From positions 62,001 to 126,000 of the forward strand of contig NZ_WEGJ01000001.1 in NCBI RefSeq assembly GCF_009604385.1: a DNA stretch of 64,000 bases, written 5' to 3'. This DNA comes from Streptomyces smaragdinus. GTDB taxonomy: Bacteria > Actinomycetota > Actinomycetes > Streptomycetales > Streptomycetaceae. Below are positions 47,906-55,895 of the stretch, piece after piece. Position numbers and translations under genes: made by a program. The notes beneath the pieces were generated by a model. That model saw only the letters and a list, made by a program, of their open reading frames with translations. It searched no databases and was not told the DNA's origin. Each line of letters starts with the position of its first letter. Positions within the stretch are counted from its first letter, which is position 1.

Positions 47906-49075
47906 ATGCTCATGATGACCGGAAGAATCCGGGCTCTGGCCCACGTGGCCGCTGCGCTCGCGACCGCGCTCCTGCCGATCCCGGTGTCCGCACCGGCCGC
48001 AGCCGCGCCGGCCGGGGTGGACGACCGGCCGGGGCATGCACGGACGCGGGCCGCGATGGAGCGGGCGGTGCGCGATGGTGCGCCCGGGGTCCTCGTCACC
48101 GTGGTCGACGGCAAAAACCGGTGGACGGGAACGGCCGGCGTCGCGGACCGGGATACGAAGCGCCCGCCCCGTAGCGCCGATCACTTCCGGGTGGGCAGCA
48201 TCACCAAGACGTTCACCGCGACCCTCGTGCTGCAGCTCGAGGCGGAGGGGCGGCTCAGCATCGACGACACGGTGGAGACCTGGCTCCCGGGCCTGGTCCG
48301 CGGCAACGGACATGACGGCCGCCGCATCACCGTACGGCAGCTGCTCAATCACACCAGCGGCGTATACAACTACCTCAACGACCCCGCCCTGCACCAGATC
48401 GGCCCCGTCTGGCTCCAGCATCTCCACGAGACCTGGACACCCGGAGAACTCCTGGCCGTCGCGATGTCGAAGCCGCCCGCCGCCGCCCCCGGCGCCAGGT
48501 TCGTGTACTCCAACACCAACTACCTGCTGGCCGCACTGATCGTGGAGAGAATCACCGGCAACTCCTACGAACACGAGCTGCACCGGCGCATCATCGCCCC
48601 GCTCCGGCTGCGCGAGACCAGCGCCCCGGGCACCCGCGAACTGCTGCCCCAGCCGTCCGGACGGGCCTATTCCACCGCCCAGATCCAGGCGCCCCTCCCC
48701 GGGGTCGACGTCACGGAGTTCGATGCCTCGCCTCTGCGCGCAAGCGGCGAACTCATCAGCACGGCCGACGACCTCAACCGCTTCTACGGCGCCTTGCTCG
48801 CCGGTCGGCTGCTGCCCCGGGCACAACTGCGGGAGATGACCAGGACCGTCTCCGCCGGCACCGACAATCACGGGCTGGGCCTCTCCCGTATGACCACGTC
48901 CTGCGGGATCGAGCTGTGGGGACAGCGCGGGGGCGGCTACGGGTTCGAGGCCCTCACGATCTCCACCCGCGACGCCCGCCACCGGATGACCGTCTACTTC
49001 AACACCGACCACTTGGCGCCCGAGGGTGCGTCGGCCCGGGAGGTGACGGACGCGGAGTTCTGCCCGCGGTCGTGA
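47906..49075 (+). CDS. Secreted serine hydrolase, class C beta-lactamase/DD-peptidase type
   Basis: The 389-residue protein (ATG 47906) has a Sec signal (AHVAAALATALLPIPVSAPA). The serine motif is FRVGSITKTFTATLVLQ (SxxK with S and K in SITK), the second motif YSNTNYLLAALIVE (YxN), and a C-terminal box WGQRGGGYGFEAL that resembles the H/KxG strand. LNHTSGVYNYLND and LISTADDLNRFYGALL are typical of the beta-lactamase family PF00144. Substrates in this family include D-amino acid peptides and esters. TrpGlnArgGly in the third motif departs from HTG or KTG. Confidence 0.87.
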   Translation: MLMMTGRIRALAHVAAALATALLPIPVSAPAAAAPAGVDDRPGHARTRAAMERAVRDGAPGVLVTVVDGKNRWTGTAGVADRDTKRPPRSADHFRVGSITKTFTATLVLQLEAEGRLSIDDTVETWLPGLVRGNGHDGRRITVRQLLNHTSGVYNYLNDPALHQIGPVWLQHLHETWTPGELLAVAMSKPPAAAPGARFVYSNTNYLLAALIVERITGNSYEHELHRRIIAPLRLRETSAPGTRELLPQPSGRAYSTAQIQAPLPGVDVTEFDASPLRASGELISTADDLNRFYGALLAGRLLPRAQLREMTRTVSAGTDNHGLGLSRMTTSCGIELWGQRGGGYGFEALTISTRDARHRMTVYFNTDHLAPEGASAREVTDAEFCPRS

Positions 49076-49124
49076 CGTGGGATCGGCTCCGGCAGCGCTG
49101 TGTGCGTGGCCTGGCAGTGCGGGT

Positions 49125-50033
49125 TCACAGCTCGGCGAGGGCCCTTTCGGCACGGTCGAGCGACGCCTCGACGTCTGCGGTCAGCTGGTTCTCGATGGTC
49201 CAGGGGAGGTACTGAACCGGGATCTGCAGGGCGGCCCATCGATAACCGAGCTCGGCCGCGTCGGTATCCAGGGAGCGTCCGGCAGCCTCTTCCCAGCTCC
49301 GGCGGTATACGGCGAATCCGTCGGAGTCCCGGGGCACAAGGTTGGCCAGGTCAAGCATGGCGGGGCCGACCCGGCAGCTGCCCCAGTCGATCAGCCGGGC
49401 GTGTCGGCCTTCGACGAGTACGTTGCCGGGGTGGACGTCACCGTGCAGCAGCGTGGGGATCAGGCGGGAGAGGGTGCGTCTCACGGCAGGGTGATCGGCA
49501 ACCCGGCTGATCAGCGAACTCGCCCACGTGACGGTGCCCACGGAGTGGTCACCTCGTCGACCGTCGATCTGCGGCAGGACCCAGCCGAGGCACAGCCGGC
49601 GCCACCATTGCAGATCCACGCGCGGTATGCCTTCCGGCACGTCCGCCGCACCGTGGAAGCGTGCGTGCAGGCGGGCCAGCGAGTCGAAGAGGTTCGCCGG
49701 CAACAGGGCACCCCGGTTCGGCGGTGCACCGGGCAGAAAGAGGGTGATGATCCATGTCCCCTCCGCGCCCTCACCGCAGGCGATCAGCTCCGGGACAGCG
49801 GTTGCCGCAGGCCGGATCGCCTGCGCTGCCGCCAGCCCGACGGCCTCGTGCGGGGAGGCGCGTTTACGCACCACCTGGACGTCCCGGCCACCGGCCAGGT
49901 GCAATGTGATCAGCTCCACCAGGTCGGAGACCGTGCCGCCGGACATGGGGTGTACGGCGCAACGTTCAACACGCTCCCCCGTCGTCCGGGCAACCCACGC
50001 CAGTAAGGCTGGTGGCAGGGCGAGTTCTGTCAC
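49125..50033 (-). CDS. Aminoglycoside phosphotransferase-fold kinase
   Basis: GTG 50033 (TELALPPALLAWV) with GGGGGA upstream gives 302 residues. The N-lobe includes VEELITLHLA-like strands with LAGGRDVQVVRKR (lysine of the N-lobe). The C-lobe has the catalytic loop PTLLHGDVHPGNVLVEG and the metal-binding ARLIDWGSCRVGPAMLDLANL (DWG in place of DFG, common in APH). Such proteins phosphorylate small molecules; not necessarily antibiotics. The start lies inside the 3' end of the YdcF gene (overlap 49966-50033), so expression is probably coupled. Confidence 0.85.
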   Translation of the reverse strand: MTELALPPALLAWVARTTGERVERCAVHPMSGGTVSDLVELITLHLAGGRDVQVVRKRASPHEAVGLAAAQAIRPAATAVPELIACGEGAEGTWIITLFLPGAPPNRGALLPANLFDSLARLHARFHGAADVPEGIPRVDLQWWRRLCLGWVLPQIDGRRGDHSVGTVTWASSLISRVADHPAVRRTLSRLIPTLLHGDVHPGNVLVEGRHARLIDWGSCRVGPAMLDLANLVPRDSDGFAVYRRSWEEAAGRSLDTDAAELGYRWAALQIPVQYLPWTIENQLTADVEASLDRAERALAEL

Positions 50034-50661
50034 GGTGCATCCCCCTTGTCCGGGCAGCGCGTCCTGTGCGAGATTTCCGCTCTTCAGCTCCGAGACCGCG
50101 AAGTGCCCAAAGCCCGTACAGAGCCAGCAGCGGTTTACCGACCGCCCACTCGCCGGGACGGTAGTCATCCGCTCGCACGAGCCTCTCAGCAAGATCCGGA
50201 CGCTGCCTCCACAGATACGCGCGGGCCTTGAGCGCGTGAGCGGGCTGGGAGACGAACTTGATGCGGTCGGCATCCTCGAGCAGCGGGATCACGTTCCTGA
50301 CGTTCTCCCACGTCGTCGTGCTCCGGTCCTCGAGAAGCACCGGGCCCTCGAAACCCGGCACCGACTTCGCGTAGTCGGCCATCAGCCGGGCTTCCGTTAC
50401 GCGGCCGCCGGCCGCACCACCGCTGAAGATCACGAGAGTGCCTCGCGGACCGGCTGCGGCGGCGGAGCGGATTCCGGCACGGACGCGCCAGCGGTTGATG
50501 AAGTTCGCCGTCGATTGCGGGTTCCGATATCCCAGTACGACCACGGCTTCCGACCCGCCCTCGCGGTGTCCCACGAGAGCTCGAGACCATCGCCAGTTCA
50601 GCCACTCGCCCCAGGCCAGAATCGCAGCCCCAGCTGTCACCAGTCCCGTCAATCGCCGCAT
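49966..50661 (-). CDS. YdcF/DUF218-family protein
   Basis: The 231-residue protein has an N-terminal membrane segment (LTGLVTAGAAILAWGEWLNW). A DUF218 domain follows: SEAVVVLGYRNPQSTANFIN, LVIFSGGAAGGRVTEARLMA, LEDRSTTTWENVRNVIPLL and IKFVSQPAHALKARAYLWRQ. DUF218 (ElyC/SanA/YdcF) proteins act in envelope maturation, with unclear chemistry. The last 35 residues overlap the APH gene start and are low-complexity. An envelope role is family knowledge; its link to the kinase is only positional. Confidence 0.85.
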   Translation of the reverse strand: MRRLTGLVTAGAAILAWGEWLNWRWSRALVGHREGGSEAVVVLGYRNPQSTANFINRWRVRAGIRSAAAAGPRGTLVIFSGGAAGGRVTEARLMADYAKSVPGFEGPVLLEDRSTTTWENVRNVIPLLEDADRIKFVSQPAHALKARAYLWRQRPDLAERLVRADDYRPGEWAVGKPLLALYGLWALRGLGAEERKSRTGRAARTRGMHRDRTRPATSLTGVGCPDDGGAC

Positions 50662-50718
50662 TCGGTAACTCTAAATGATTAATTCCGAGGAATGCCTGCG
50701 GAAGGTGGAGGTGGGCGG

Positions 50719-51108
50719 TCAGGCGTCGGGGTCCACTTCGGGGTGCGTGAACCGCAGGGGCTTGCCCAACGAGCGGGCGTAGGCGATTTCGGCTCGGGTG
50801 CTGTCTCCGATGTAGTCACCGACCATGAGCACCTCATCGGCGAGTCGGATCTTCGCCCGGTGCAGATCGTCGAGTCGGGCCTTCAGCGCCTCGGCCTCCG
50901 CGGGGTTGGACCAGAGCTCGTGCGGTGACTTCATGTCACAGCCCGGTTTGACGACGATCTTTCCGTCTTTGGTCTCCCGCAGATCGGCCTCGTTCATCTC
51001 GGCCATGAAGCGGGTGGAGCCGCATATCACGATGATTCGCGGGAGGCTCAACAGCTTCTTCACGTCGGCAAGCTTTTCCTCGGGGGTGAGCTGTTGCGGG
51101 TATGACAC
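50719..51108 (-). CDS. Nucleoside 2-deoxyribosyltransferase-like (DUF4406-type) protein
   Basis: GTG 51108 with AGGAGG 5 nt upstream gives 129 residues. The Rossmann-like core is PRIIVICGSTRFMAEMNEAD, RAKIRLADEVLMVGDYIGDS (acidic active-site strand) and TRAEIAYARSLGKPLRF. GSTR and GDSTRAEI are typical of the family that cleaves or transfers N-glycosidic bonds of nucleosides or ADP-ribose-like substrates. Similar genes are also found in phages. It is a stand-alone gene. Confidence 0.78.
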   Translation of the reverse strand: MSYPQQLTPEEKLADVKKLLSLPRIIVICGSTRFMAEMNEADLRETKDGKIVVKPGCDMKSPHELWSNPAEAEALKARLDDLHRAKIRLADEVLMVGDYIGDSTRAEIAYARSLGKPLRFTHPEVDPDA

Positions 51109-51146
51109 TGATTCCTCCTGGCCGTGCGATCGAAAAGGCGCCTGCG

Positions 51147-51652
51147 TCAGCGCTGCTGCGGACGACAGCCGTCGAACACGACCCCCAGCGTCCGGTCCCG
51201 CAATCCCGGTTCCCACTGGTTGCGCTCCGCCGCCAGACACGCCGCTCCCAGCAGGGCCAGCAACTCGGGCAGACGCAGGTCCTCTCGTACCGCACCGGCT
51301 TGCTGAGCGCGGATCAGAAGCGCCTCGACGGCCGACCGCACGGCGGCGCCGGCCTCGGACATACCCGCCTTGACGTCGACTCCGGCGTCGGCGAGGACAT
51401 CGGCCATGGCCTTCATCCGGCTTGCGTTGTCGACGATTTCGGCGAAGAAACCGAAGAACGCGGCACCTGCGTCCTCCGTCTCGAGCAGGGCCACCGAGCG
51501 TTCGGCCAGGCGCTCCATCCGGTCGACGAGGATCGCCTCGTAGAGCACCTCCCTGGTGGGGAAGTGCCGGTAGATCGTGCCGAGGCCGCCTCCAGCACGC
51601 GTACCCGGTTGCGCCGGGCATCCGCACGCAGCGGCTTGGCCTCCTCGGTCAT
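51147..51652 (-). pseudogene. TetR regulator with its DNA-binding helix deleted
   Basis: From ATG 51652 the frame reads TEEAKPLRADARRNRVRVLE, a normal TetR start. After EAA, near 51585, it jumps: the next recognisable piece, GLGTIYRHFPTREVLYEAIL, is in another frame. About 35 codons that should contain helix 2 and the recognition helix are missing. The C-terminal domain (AAFFGFFAEIVDNASRMKAM to RNQWEPGLRDRTLGVVF) is otherwise intact to its stop at 51147. It cannot bind DNA as a TetR. The adjacent aldo/keto reductase fragment was probably its target. Confidence 0.8.
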
Positions 51653-51733
51653 GGCTTCCCCTGACCGGTGTCCTGACCGGGCGATACGCGCGCAAACGCC
51701 GCCCCTGACCGGTCGTCGCGAATCGGACGACTG

Positions 51734-52012
51734 GTGAATTCCCCGTCACACCTCGCCCGGGCCTGGGGCAATGAACTGCGCACCGAGCGCAACCTGGACA
51801 TCGCCAGCGAGGTCGCCGAGATCGCGGCACTCCTGGGCTCGACCGCGACCGCCGTGGCGATCGCCTGGGTGCTGCGGCGGCCCGGCGTCACCTCGGTGAT
51901 CCTCGGCCCCCGCACCCTCGACCAGCTCACCGAGAACCTGGCGGGCGTCGACCTGGACCTTCCCTCCGACGCGGCAGAGCGACTCGACGCCGTCTCCGCC
52001 CAACTCCGCTGA
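51734..52012 (+). pseudogene. C-terminal fragment of an aldo/keto reductase
   Basis: About 90 residues remain: RTERNLDIASEVAEIAALLG, TATAVAIAWVLRRPGVTSVI, LGPRTLDQLTENLAGVDLDL and ERLDAVSAQLR. AWVLRRPGVTSVILGPRT is the typical C-terminal strand and NADP-binding loop of AKRs. The TIM-barrel N-terminal 220 residues with the catalytic Tyr are gone. It diverges from the deleted TetR gene 82 bp away, so one deletion may have damaged both. Confidence 0.8.
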
Positions 52013-52168
52013 GGCCGGCACCCGTCCCCCGAAGGACTTTGGACGACCGCAAGGAAGATCCTCCGGGAACTGATATCCAGGAACAGCAAATCGAACGAGA
52101 GCCACGGGCCGGCGGCCGCTCCACGAGCGCCGCCGGTCGGGCACACCGGCACGGAAGGGATTCGGCGT

Positions 52169-52285
52169 ATGGACGGCATCTTCGGGGAGTTCATCGAGGA
52201 GATCGTGGAAGAGACGGCCGAGGAGATCGGCGGCGAGGTCGCCGAAGACATCGTCGAGGACGTCATCGAGGGCCTCTTCGACTGA
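52169..52285 (+). CDS. 38-residue highly acidic peptide
   Basis: ATG 52169, preceded by GGAAGGGA with 8 nt spacing, encodes 38 residues with 16 Glu/Asp and no Lys, Arg, Cys or Pro. Its body, FIEEIVEETAEEIGGEVAED, continues IVEDVIEGLFD. The regular i/i+3/i+4 placement of Ile, Val and Phe against Glu and Asp predicts a strongly amphipathic helix with Phe at both ends. A GC-rich terminator (52298-52340) follows at once, so this looks like a discrete transcription unit. I do not recognise a family. Confidence 0.6.
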   Translation: MDGIFGEFIEEIVEETAEEIGGEVAEDIVEDVIEGLFD

Positions 52286-52297
52286 CAGACCACCAAC

Positions 52298-52340
52298 CAC
52301 GGGGTGCGGCACCGCAATCCAACGGCCGCCGCACCCCGTG
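52298..52340 (+). terminator. 13-bp perfect hairpin after the acidic peptide gene
   Basis: CACGGGGTGCGGC (52298-52310) pairs with GCCGCACCCCGTG (52328-52340), leaving a 17-base loop. It lies 13 bp past the peptide stop. Confidence 0.8.
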
Positions 52341-52387
52341 GGCGTTGGCCACCGGACGTCTGGCGACGCGCGTAGATCTCGTGCATA

Positions 52388-52429
52388 CTCCTGCTGCGCG
52401 ACCACCCCCACCAGCAGGTCCAGCAGGAG
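52388..52429 (+). promoter_or_regulatory. Hairpin that sequesters the ribosome binding site of the LAS peptidase
   Basis: CTCCTGCTG (52388-52396) is the exact complement of CAGCAGGAG (52421-52429), which contains most of the AGGAGG ribosome site for ATG 52437. A second CAGCAGG at 52412-52418 could compete for the same upstream arm and leave the site open. The arrangement suggests translational control. Confidence 0.5.
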
Positions 52430-52436
52430 GACATCC

Positions 52437-52946
52437 ATGCGACTGCGTGCCCGTGCCGCCCTCAGCACACTCACCCTCGCCGCCACCACGCTCTTCGCCC
52501 CCGGCGTCGGCCTGACAGCCTCCACCGACGCCTTCGCGGTCACCAAACTCACCCACGCCCAGGCCACCGCGATGTTCCGCGCCGCGGGCATCACCTGGTC
52601 CTCCTCCGGAGGCTGTTCCAACCGCAACGTCTCGACGTGCACGTCGTTCGACGGACTCAACCAGGCCACCGCCCAGGGCGCCGTCACCCTCAAGTCGGCC
52701 AGCGGCTGCGCCCTCAACATCACCGGCGGCACCGAGACCGGGCACGCGAGCGGCACGTACTCGCACTGGAACGGGTACAAGCTCGACTACAGCAAGAACA
52801 CCTGCGTCAACAACTACGTCCACAACGCCTTCACCTACATCGGCCTGCGCGGGGACGGCTACCCCCAGTGGCAGGCCGCCTCCGGCAACCTCTACGCCGA
52901 CGAGGGCAACCACTGGGACGCCACGTACTACTCCTGCGGCTGCTGA
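52437..52946 (+). CDS. Small secreted LAS/M15-like peptidase
   Basis: ATG 52437 gives a 169-residue precursor with a signal peptide (LSTLTLAATTLFAPGVGLTA, cut near AFA-VT). The mature part has LTHAQATAMFRAAGITW and disulfide candidates GGCSNRNVSTCTS, ASGCALN, NTCVNNY and a final SCGC. Two motifs match the LAS metallopeptidase superfamily: YSHWNGYKLDY (HxxGxxxD) and DEGNHWDATYY (ExxH). The spacing resembles M15 carboxypeptidases. If metal binding holds, this is a mini cell-wall peptidase; if not, it is a secreted protein of unknown role. Streptomyces homologues are usually called hypothetical. Confidence 0.65.
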   Translation: MRLRARAALSTLTLAATTLFAPGVGLTASTDAFAVTKLTHAQATAMFRAAGITWSSSGGCSNRNVSTCTSFDGLNQATAQGAVTLKSASGCALNITGGTETGHASGTYSHWNGYKLDYSKNTCVNNYVHNAFTYIGLRGDGYPQWQAASGNLYADEGNHWDATYYSCGC

Positions 52947-53217
52947 GAACCCGCCGGGGACGGATGTGCTGTCCCCGGCGCCGAGCGGGATCGGATCGCG
53001 GGGTGTCGGCCCGACACCCCGGATGCGGCCGTCCTGCTCAGCGAGCGGGGAGCTGGGCTGCTCGACGGCGCCGGTCTCGGCTCGCCGGCAAATGGCGGCA
53101 TCCCCGGCTCCCCGGCGAGTGCCGCGACGACACTCGCCGCGCGAGCGCCCGGCCGGCCTTCGGCGCCGAATGCGCTGGCCGCGAGGCTGCCGACTGTCCC
53201 CGCGATACGGTGCTGCC

Positions 53218-53868
53218 ATGTCTGTCGAAGCCGGATCCACCCCGTCCCCCGTCACCGCGGACGACGTCGCCCTTGCCGTGCGGCTCGCCGTGGATGTCCT
53301 TCGGGACGCGCCCCCGGACGGGTGGGACGGTAAGGCCGGTTCGCTGGAGTGGGACTGCTGGGAGACCGTCGAGCACCTCGCCAACGACCTGCTGTACTAC
53401 GCGGTGCAGCTCGGGCCGCAGAGCCCGCCGCTGGACACCCACGTGCCGTTCGCACTGCAGCAGAGGCGGCCGGAGGGCCCCGCGTACTTCGCCCTCGCGG
53501 AGCGTGACGCGGGGCCGGCCGGTCTGGTGCAGGTGCTGGAGGCGTGCGGCGCTCTGCTGGTCGCCATGGTGCGTACGACCCCGCCCCAGGTCCGCGCCCA
53601 CCACGGCTCCGGGGTATCGGACCCCGAGGGCTTCGCGGCGATGGGGGTGGTCGAGACGCTCGTACACATCAACGACGTGGCCGAAGGCTTCGGGCTCGGC
53701 TGGACCCCGCCCTCCGCTCTCTGCTCGCGGGCACTCGACCGCCTGTTCCCGGAGGCCCCGGGCGACGCGGATCCCTGGCGGACCCTGCTGTGGGCCACCG
53801 GCCGAGCCGAGCTGCCGGGGCACCCTCGGCTCACCGCGTGGCGCTGGGTCAGCGCGCCGCGGTCGTAG
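53218..53868 (+). CDS. DinB/mycothiol-dependent isomerase-like protein
   Basis: The 216-residue protein starts at ATG 53218 (MSVEAGSTPSPVTADD). The N-terminal four-helix segment has VRLAVDVLRDAPPDGWDGKA and LEWDCWETVEHLANDLLYYA, the WxxxExxxH pattern of DinB_2-type proteins. A second region (MGVVETLVHINDVAEGFGLG) supplies further His residues that could complete a metal site. Actinobacterial members are mycothiol S-transferases or maleylpyruvate isomerase-like. Substrate unknown. Monocistronic. Confidence 0.78.
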   Translation: MSVEAGSTPSPVTADDVALAVRLAVDVLRDAPPDGWDGKAGSLEWDCWETVEHLANDLLYYAVQLGPQSPPLDTHVPFALQQRRPEGPAYFALAERDAGPAGLVQVLEACGALLVAMVRTTPPQVRAHHGSGVSDPEGFAAMGVVETLVHINDVAEGFGLGWTPPSALCSRALDRLFPEAPGDADPWRTLLWATGRAELPGHPRLTAWRWVSAPRS

Positions 53869-53920
53869 TGGTGCCGGGCTGCCGCGCTGGTCGGTTCTGC
53901 GGTCATCGGGCCCCTCGCCG

Positions 53921-54397
53921 TCATATGCCCGAGTAGAGCCGCCGGTGCCACCATGGATACGGGCTTCCGCTCCAGTCGTGCCAGTGGCTCGGGTCGGGGT
54001 CGGGGAGCGTTCTGCGGCGGAATTGTGTGTCCAGGCCGGTGAGCAGGCGCCGGAATTCGGTGCGTGCCGGGGGCGGGAGGAGTCCCGTGAGGTACTCCAG
54101 TGCGTCCCGGACCACTGCGATGTCGTCGTACTGGCATCCGGGGCAGGACGGGCACTCCGAGGCCGTCAGCATGAGGTTCGGGGCGGGCTGCCGGAGGAAT
54201 TGTCGGTAGCTGTGGAGCCATTGCGCGGTGCATCCGGGTCGGACTTCGTGGAATCCGTGATCGTGTTTCAGTTCCACGATGTGGACGGCGGCGCTCGCCC
54301 CGCGTGACAGACGGTCTATCGGGGGCATTTCGCGAGCCCAGTCGGAGGGGCGCTGTTCCCGTGCGGCGCGGATCGCGCTCGGACGCTTACGCGGCAC
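53921..54397 (-). CDS. Hypothetical protein with CPSCPGCQYDD motif
   Basis: The 158-residue protein has an Arg-rich start, IVELKHDHGFHEVRPGCTAQ in the first half and SECPSCPGCQYDDIAVVRDAL in the middle. Three closely spaced cysteines there could bind metal or act in redox. The C-terminus is rich in Trp and His (SHWHDWSGSPYPWWHRRLYSG). I do not recognise the family. Gene-like features are the codon use and length without stops. It may be a Streptomyces-restricted protein. Confidence 0.6.
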   Translation of the reverse strand: MPRKRPSAIRAAREQRPSDWAREMPPIDRLSRGASAAVHIVELKHDHGFHEVRPGCTAQWLHSYRQFLRQPAPNLMLTASECPSCPGCQYDDIAVVRDALEYLTGLLPPPARTEFRRLLTGLDTQFRRRTLPDPDPSHWHDWSGSPYPWWHRRLYSGI

Positions 54398-54463
54398 GGG
54401 CCTTTCTGGTCGTCGTCATGGGGCTCATCCTGTCATTGGGGTCACCGGTCCGCCAGCGTGTTC

Positions 54464-55338
54464 TCAGGTCCGTTCGCGGTAGCTCGCGAGGCAGTCGTCC
54501 GTCCACGCGGTGTGGCGGCGGCGGAGCTCGGCCGTGGTCAGGTCGGTGCGGCCGAGGTCGTGGTAGTTGGGGAGCCAGGTCTCCACGGAGCGGTGTGAGT
54601 TGGTCAGGGCGAACAGGTCCCACAGGGCCATGGAGGGCACCGGCATGCCGGAGGCTTCCTCGTACGCGGACAGGAAGGCCTCGGCCGCGAAAGGACCGTG
54701 CAGCAGGACCAGGTCGAGACGGCACCAGCTCACATCGAAGCCGCGTGGGGCCAGTGATGCTCCTGACCAGTCGACGATTCCGGTGAGTTGGTCGTCCTGC
54801 CACAGGACGTTTCCGGACCAGAAGTCGTAGTGGGTCAGGACGCGCGGTTCTTCGGCGAGCAGGGGGCCGTGGGTGGCCATGATCGCCGCGGCGGGGGCGT
54901 CGGTATCGGAGCGGGTTGCGGCTTCCATGCCGTCGCGCAGTCCGGTGAGCGGGACCGCGTGGATACGGGCCAGGGCGCGGCCCAGCTGGGCGGCTGCCGT
55001 CTCGGGGGACGCCGGCGTGATGTCCGCGCGGCCGGGGAGCCGGGTGATCAGGGTCGCCGGTTCGCCGAAGCGTTCCGCGTCGGGGTCGGCGTCCAGGAGC
55101 CGCGGTGCCCAGCCGTCCAGCCCGTCGACGTCAGTACGCGGGCTTCCCGCGCGGCGGCGCGGTCGCCGGGCGGGTAACGGCGCAGGACCATCTCCCCCGC
55201 CGGGTCGGCGGTTTCCAGCAGGTGGGTGGCGGCGTGCGTACCGCCGGCCAGTCGCCGTACGGTGCGCGCGGAGGCGTGGGGGCCGGCGATCGCGGCCGCC
55301 CAGGTGAGGGCGGCGGCGGGCGGTCGGGGGTTGATCAC
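54464..55338 (-). pseudogene. APH-family kinase broken by a frameshift
   Basis: The N-terminal part starts at ATG 55338 (INPRPPAAALTWAAAIAGPH) and continues LAGGTHAATHLLETADPAGE, the usual N-lobe, to REARVLT near 55130. There the frame is lost, and the protein continues in another frame as DGLDGWAPRLLDADP. The rest is intact: LITRLPGRADITP, VLTHYDFWSGNVLWQDDQLT (catalytic loop with HYDFWSGN) and GIVDWSGASLAPRGFDVSW. The 3' part ends at 54464. A single indel explains it; a sequencing error cannot be excluded. Confidence 0.8.
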
Positions 55339-55399
55339 GGGGGTGAGTCTGCACGCTCGTGGGCCTACGGGGCCATAGGTTTGTGTCCCCCCGACGGCG

Positions 55400-55895
55400 T
55401 CAGACCAGTCTGGCGAGGGCGTCCGCGGAAGGACTACCCGGTGCCGCCTGATAGACGGTGATCACTTGCTGCTCAGCCCCTCCGACCGTGAGTGCCTGGC
55501 GTCGCAGGGCGAGTTCTCCGACGACCGGATGCGCGAACCGTTTGAGTCCGTCGCGGGAGGGGCGGGCGTCGTGGCGGGCCCATAGGGTGCGGAAGTCGTC
55601 GTTCGCCTCCAGTTCCGCGACGAGCCGTGCGGTTCGGGGGTCGTGCGGGTCGGCCTCGGCGCGCAGGGCCGCGGTGGTCTGGGCGGCGATCCGGGGCCAG
55701 TCCGGGAACAGGCCGCGGGTCGCGGGGTCCAGGAACATGTCCCGGGCCAGGTTGTGTCCGGGCTCGTACAGCGGGGCGAGTGCCCGGGCCCACTTGTTCG
55801 CGGCCAGTACGTCGAACCGCCGGTTGCGTACGTACGCCGGGGTGCCGGCCCAGCCGTCGAGCAGCTGGTGCAGGTCCGGGGTTCCGGGCCTCAGT
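55400..55895 (-). pseudogene. MmyB-type regulator without its HTH domain
   Basis: The readable frame starts near 55893 with GTPDLHQLLDGWAGTPAYVR and goes on NRRFDVLAANKWARALAPLY, then TTAALRAEADPHDPRTARLV and AHPVVGELALRRQALTVGGA. This is the MmyB ligand-binding-like domain of XRE-family regulators. The N-terminal HTH (about 80 residues) is missing because the frame runs directly into the 3' end of the flavin reductase gene. It ends at 55400. Confidence 0.75.

Noticed and set aside
49966..50033. Sequencing error causing the APH/YdcF overlap
   Set aside because: Both reading frames are intact with plausible starts and stops; overlaps of this size occur in Streptomyces.
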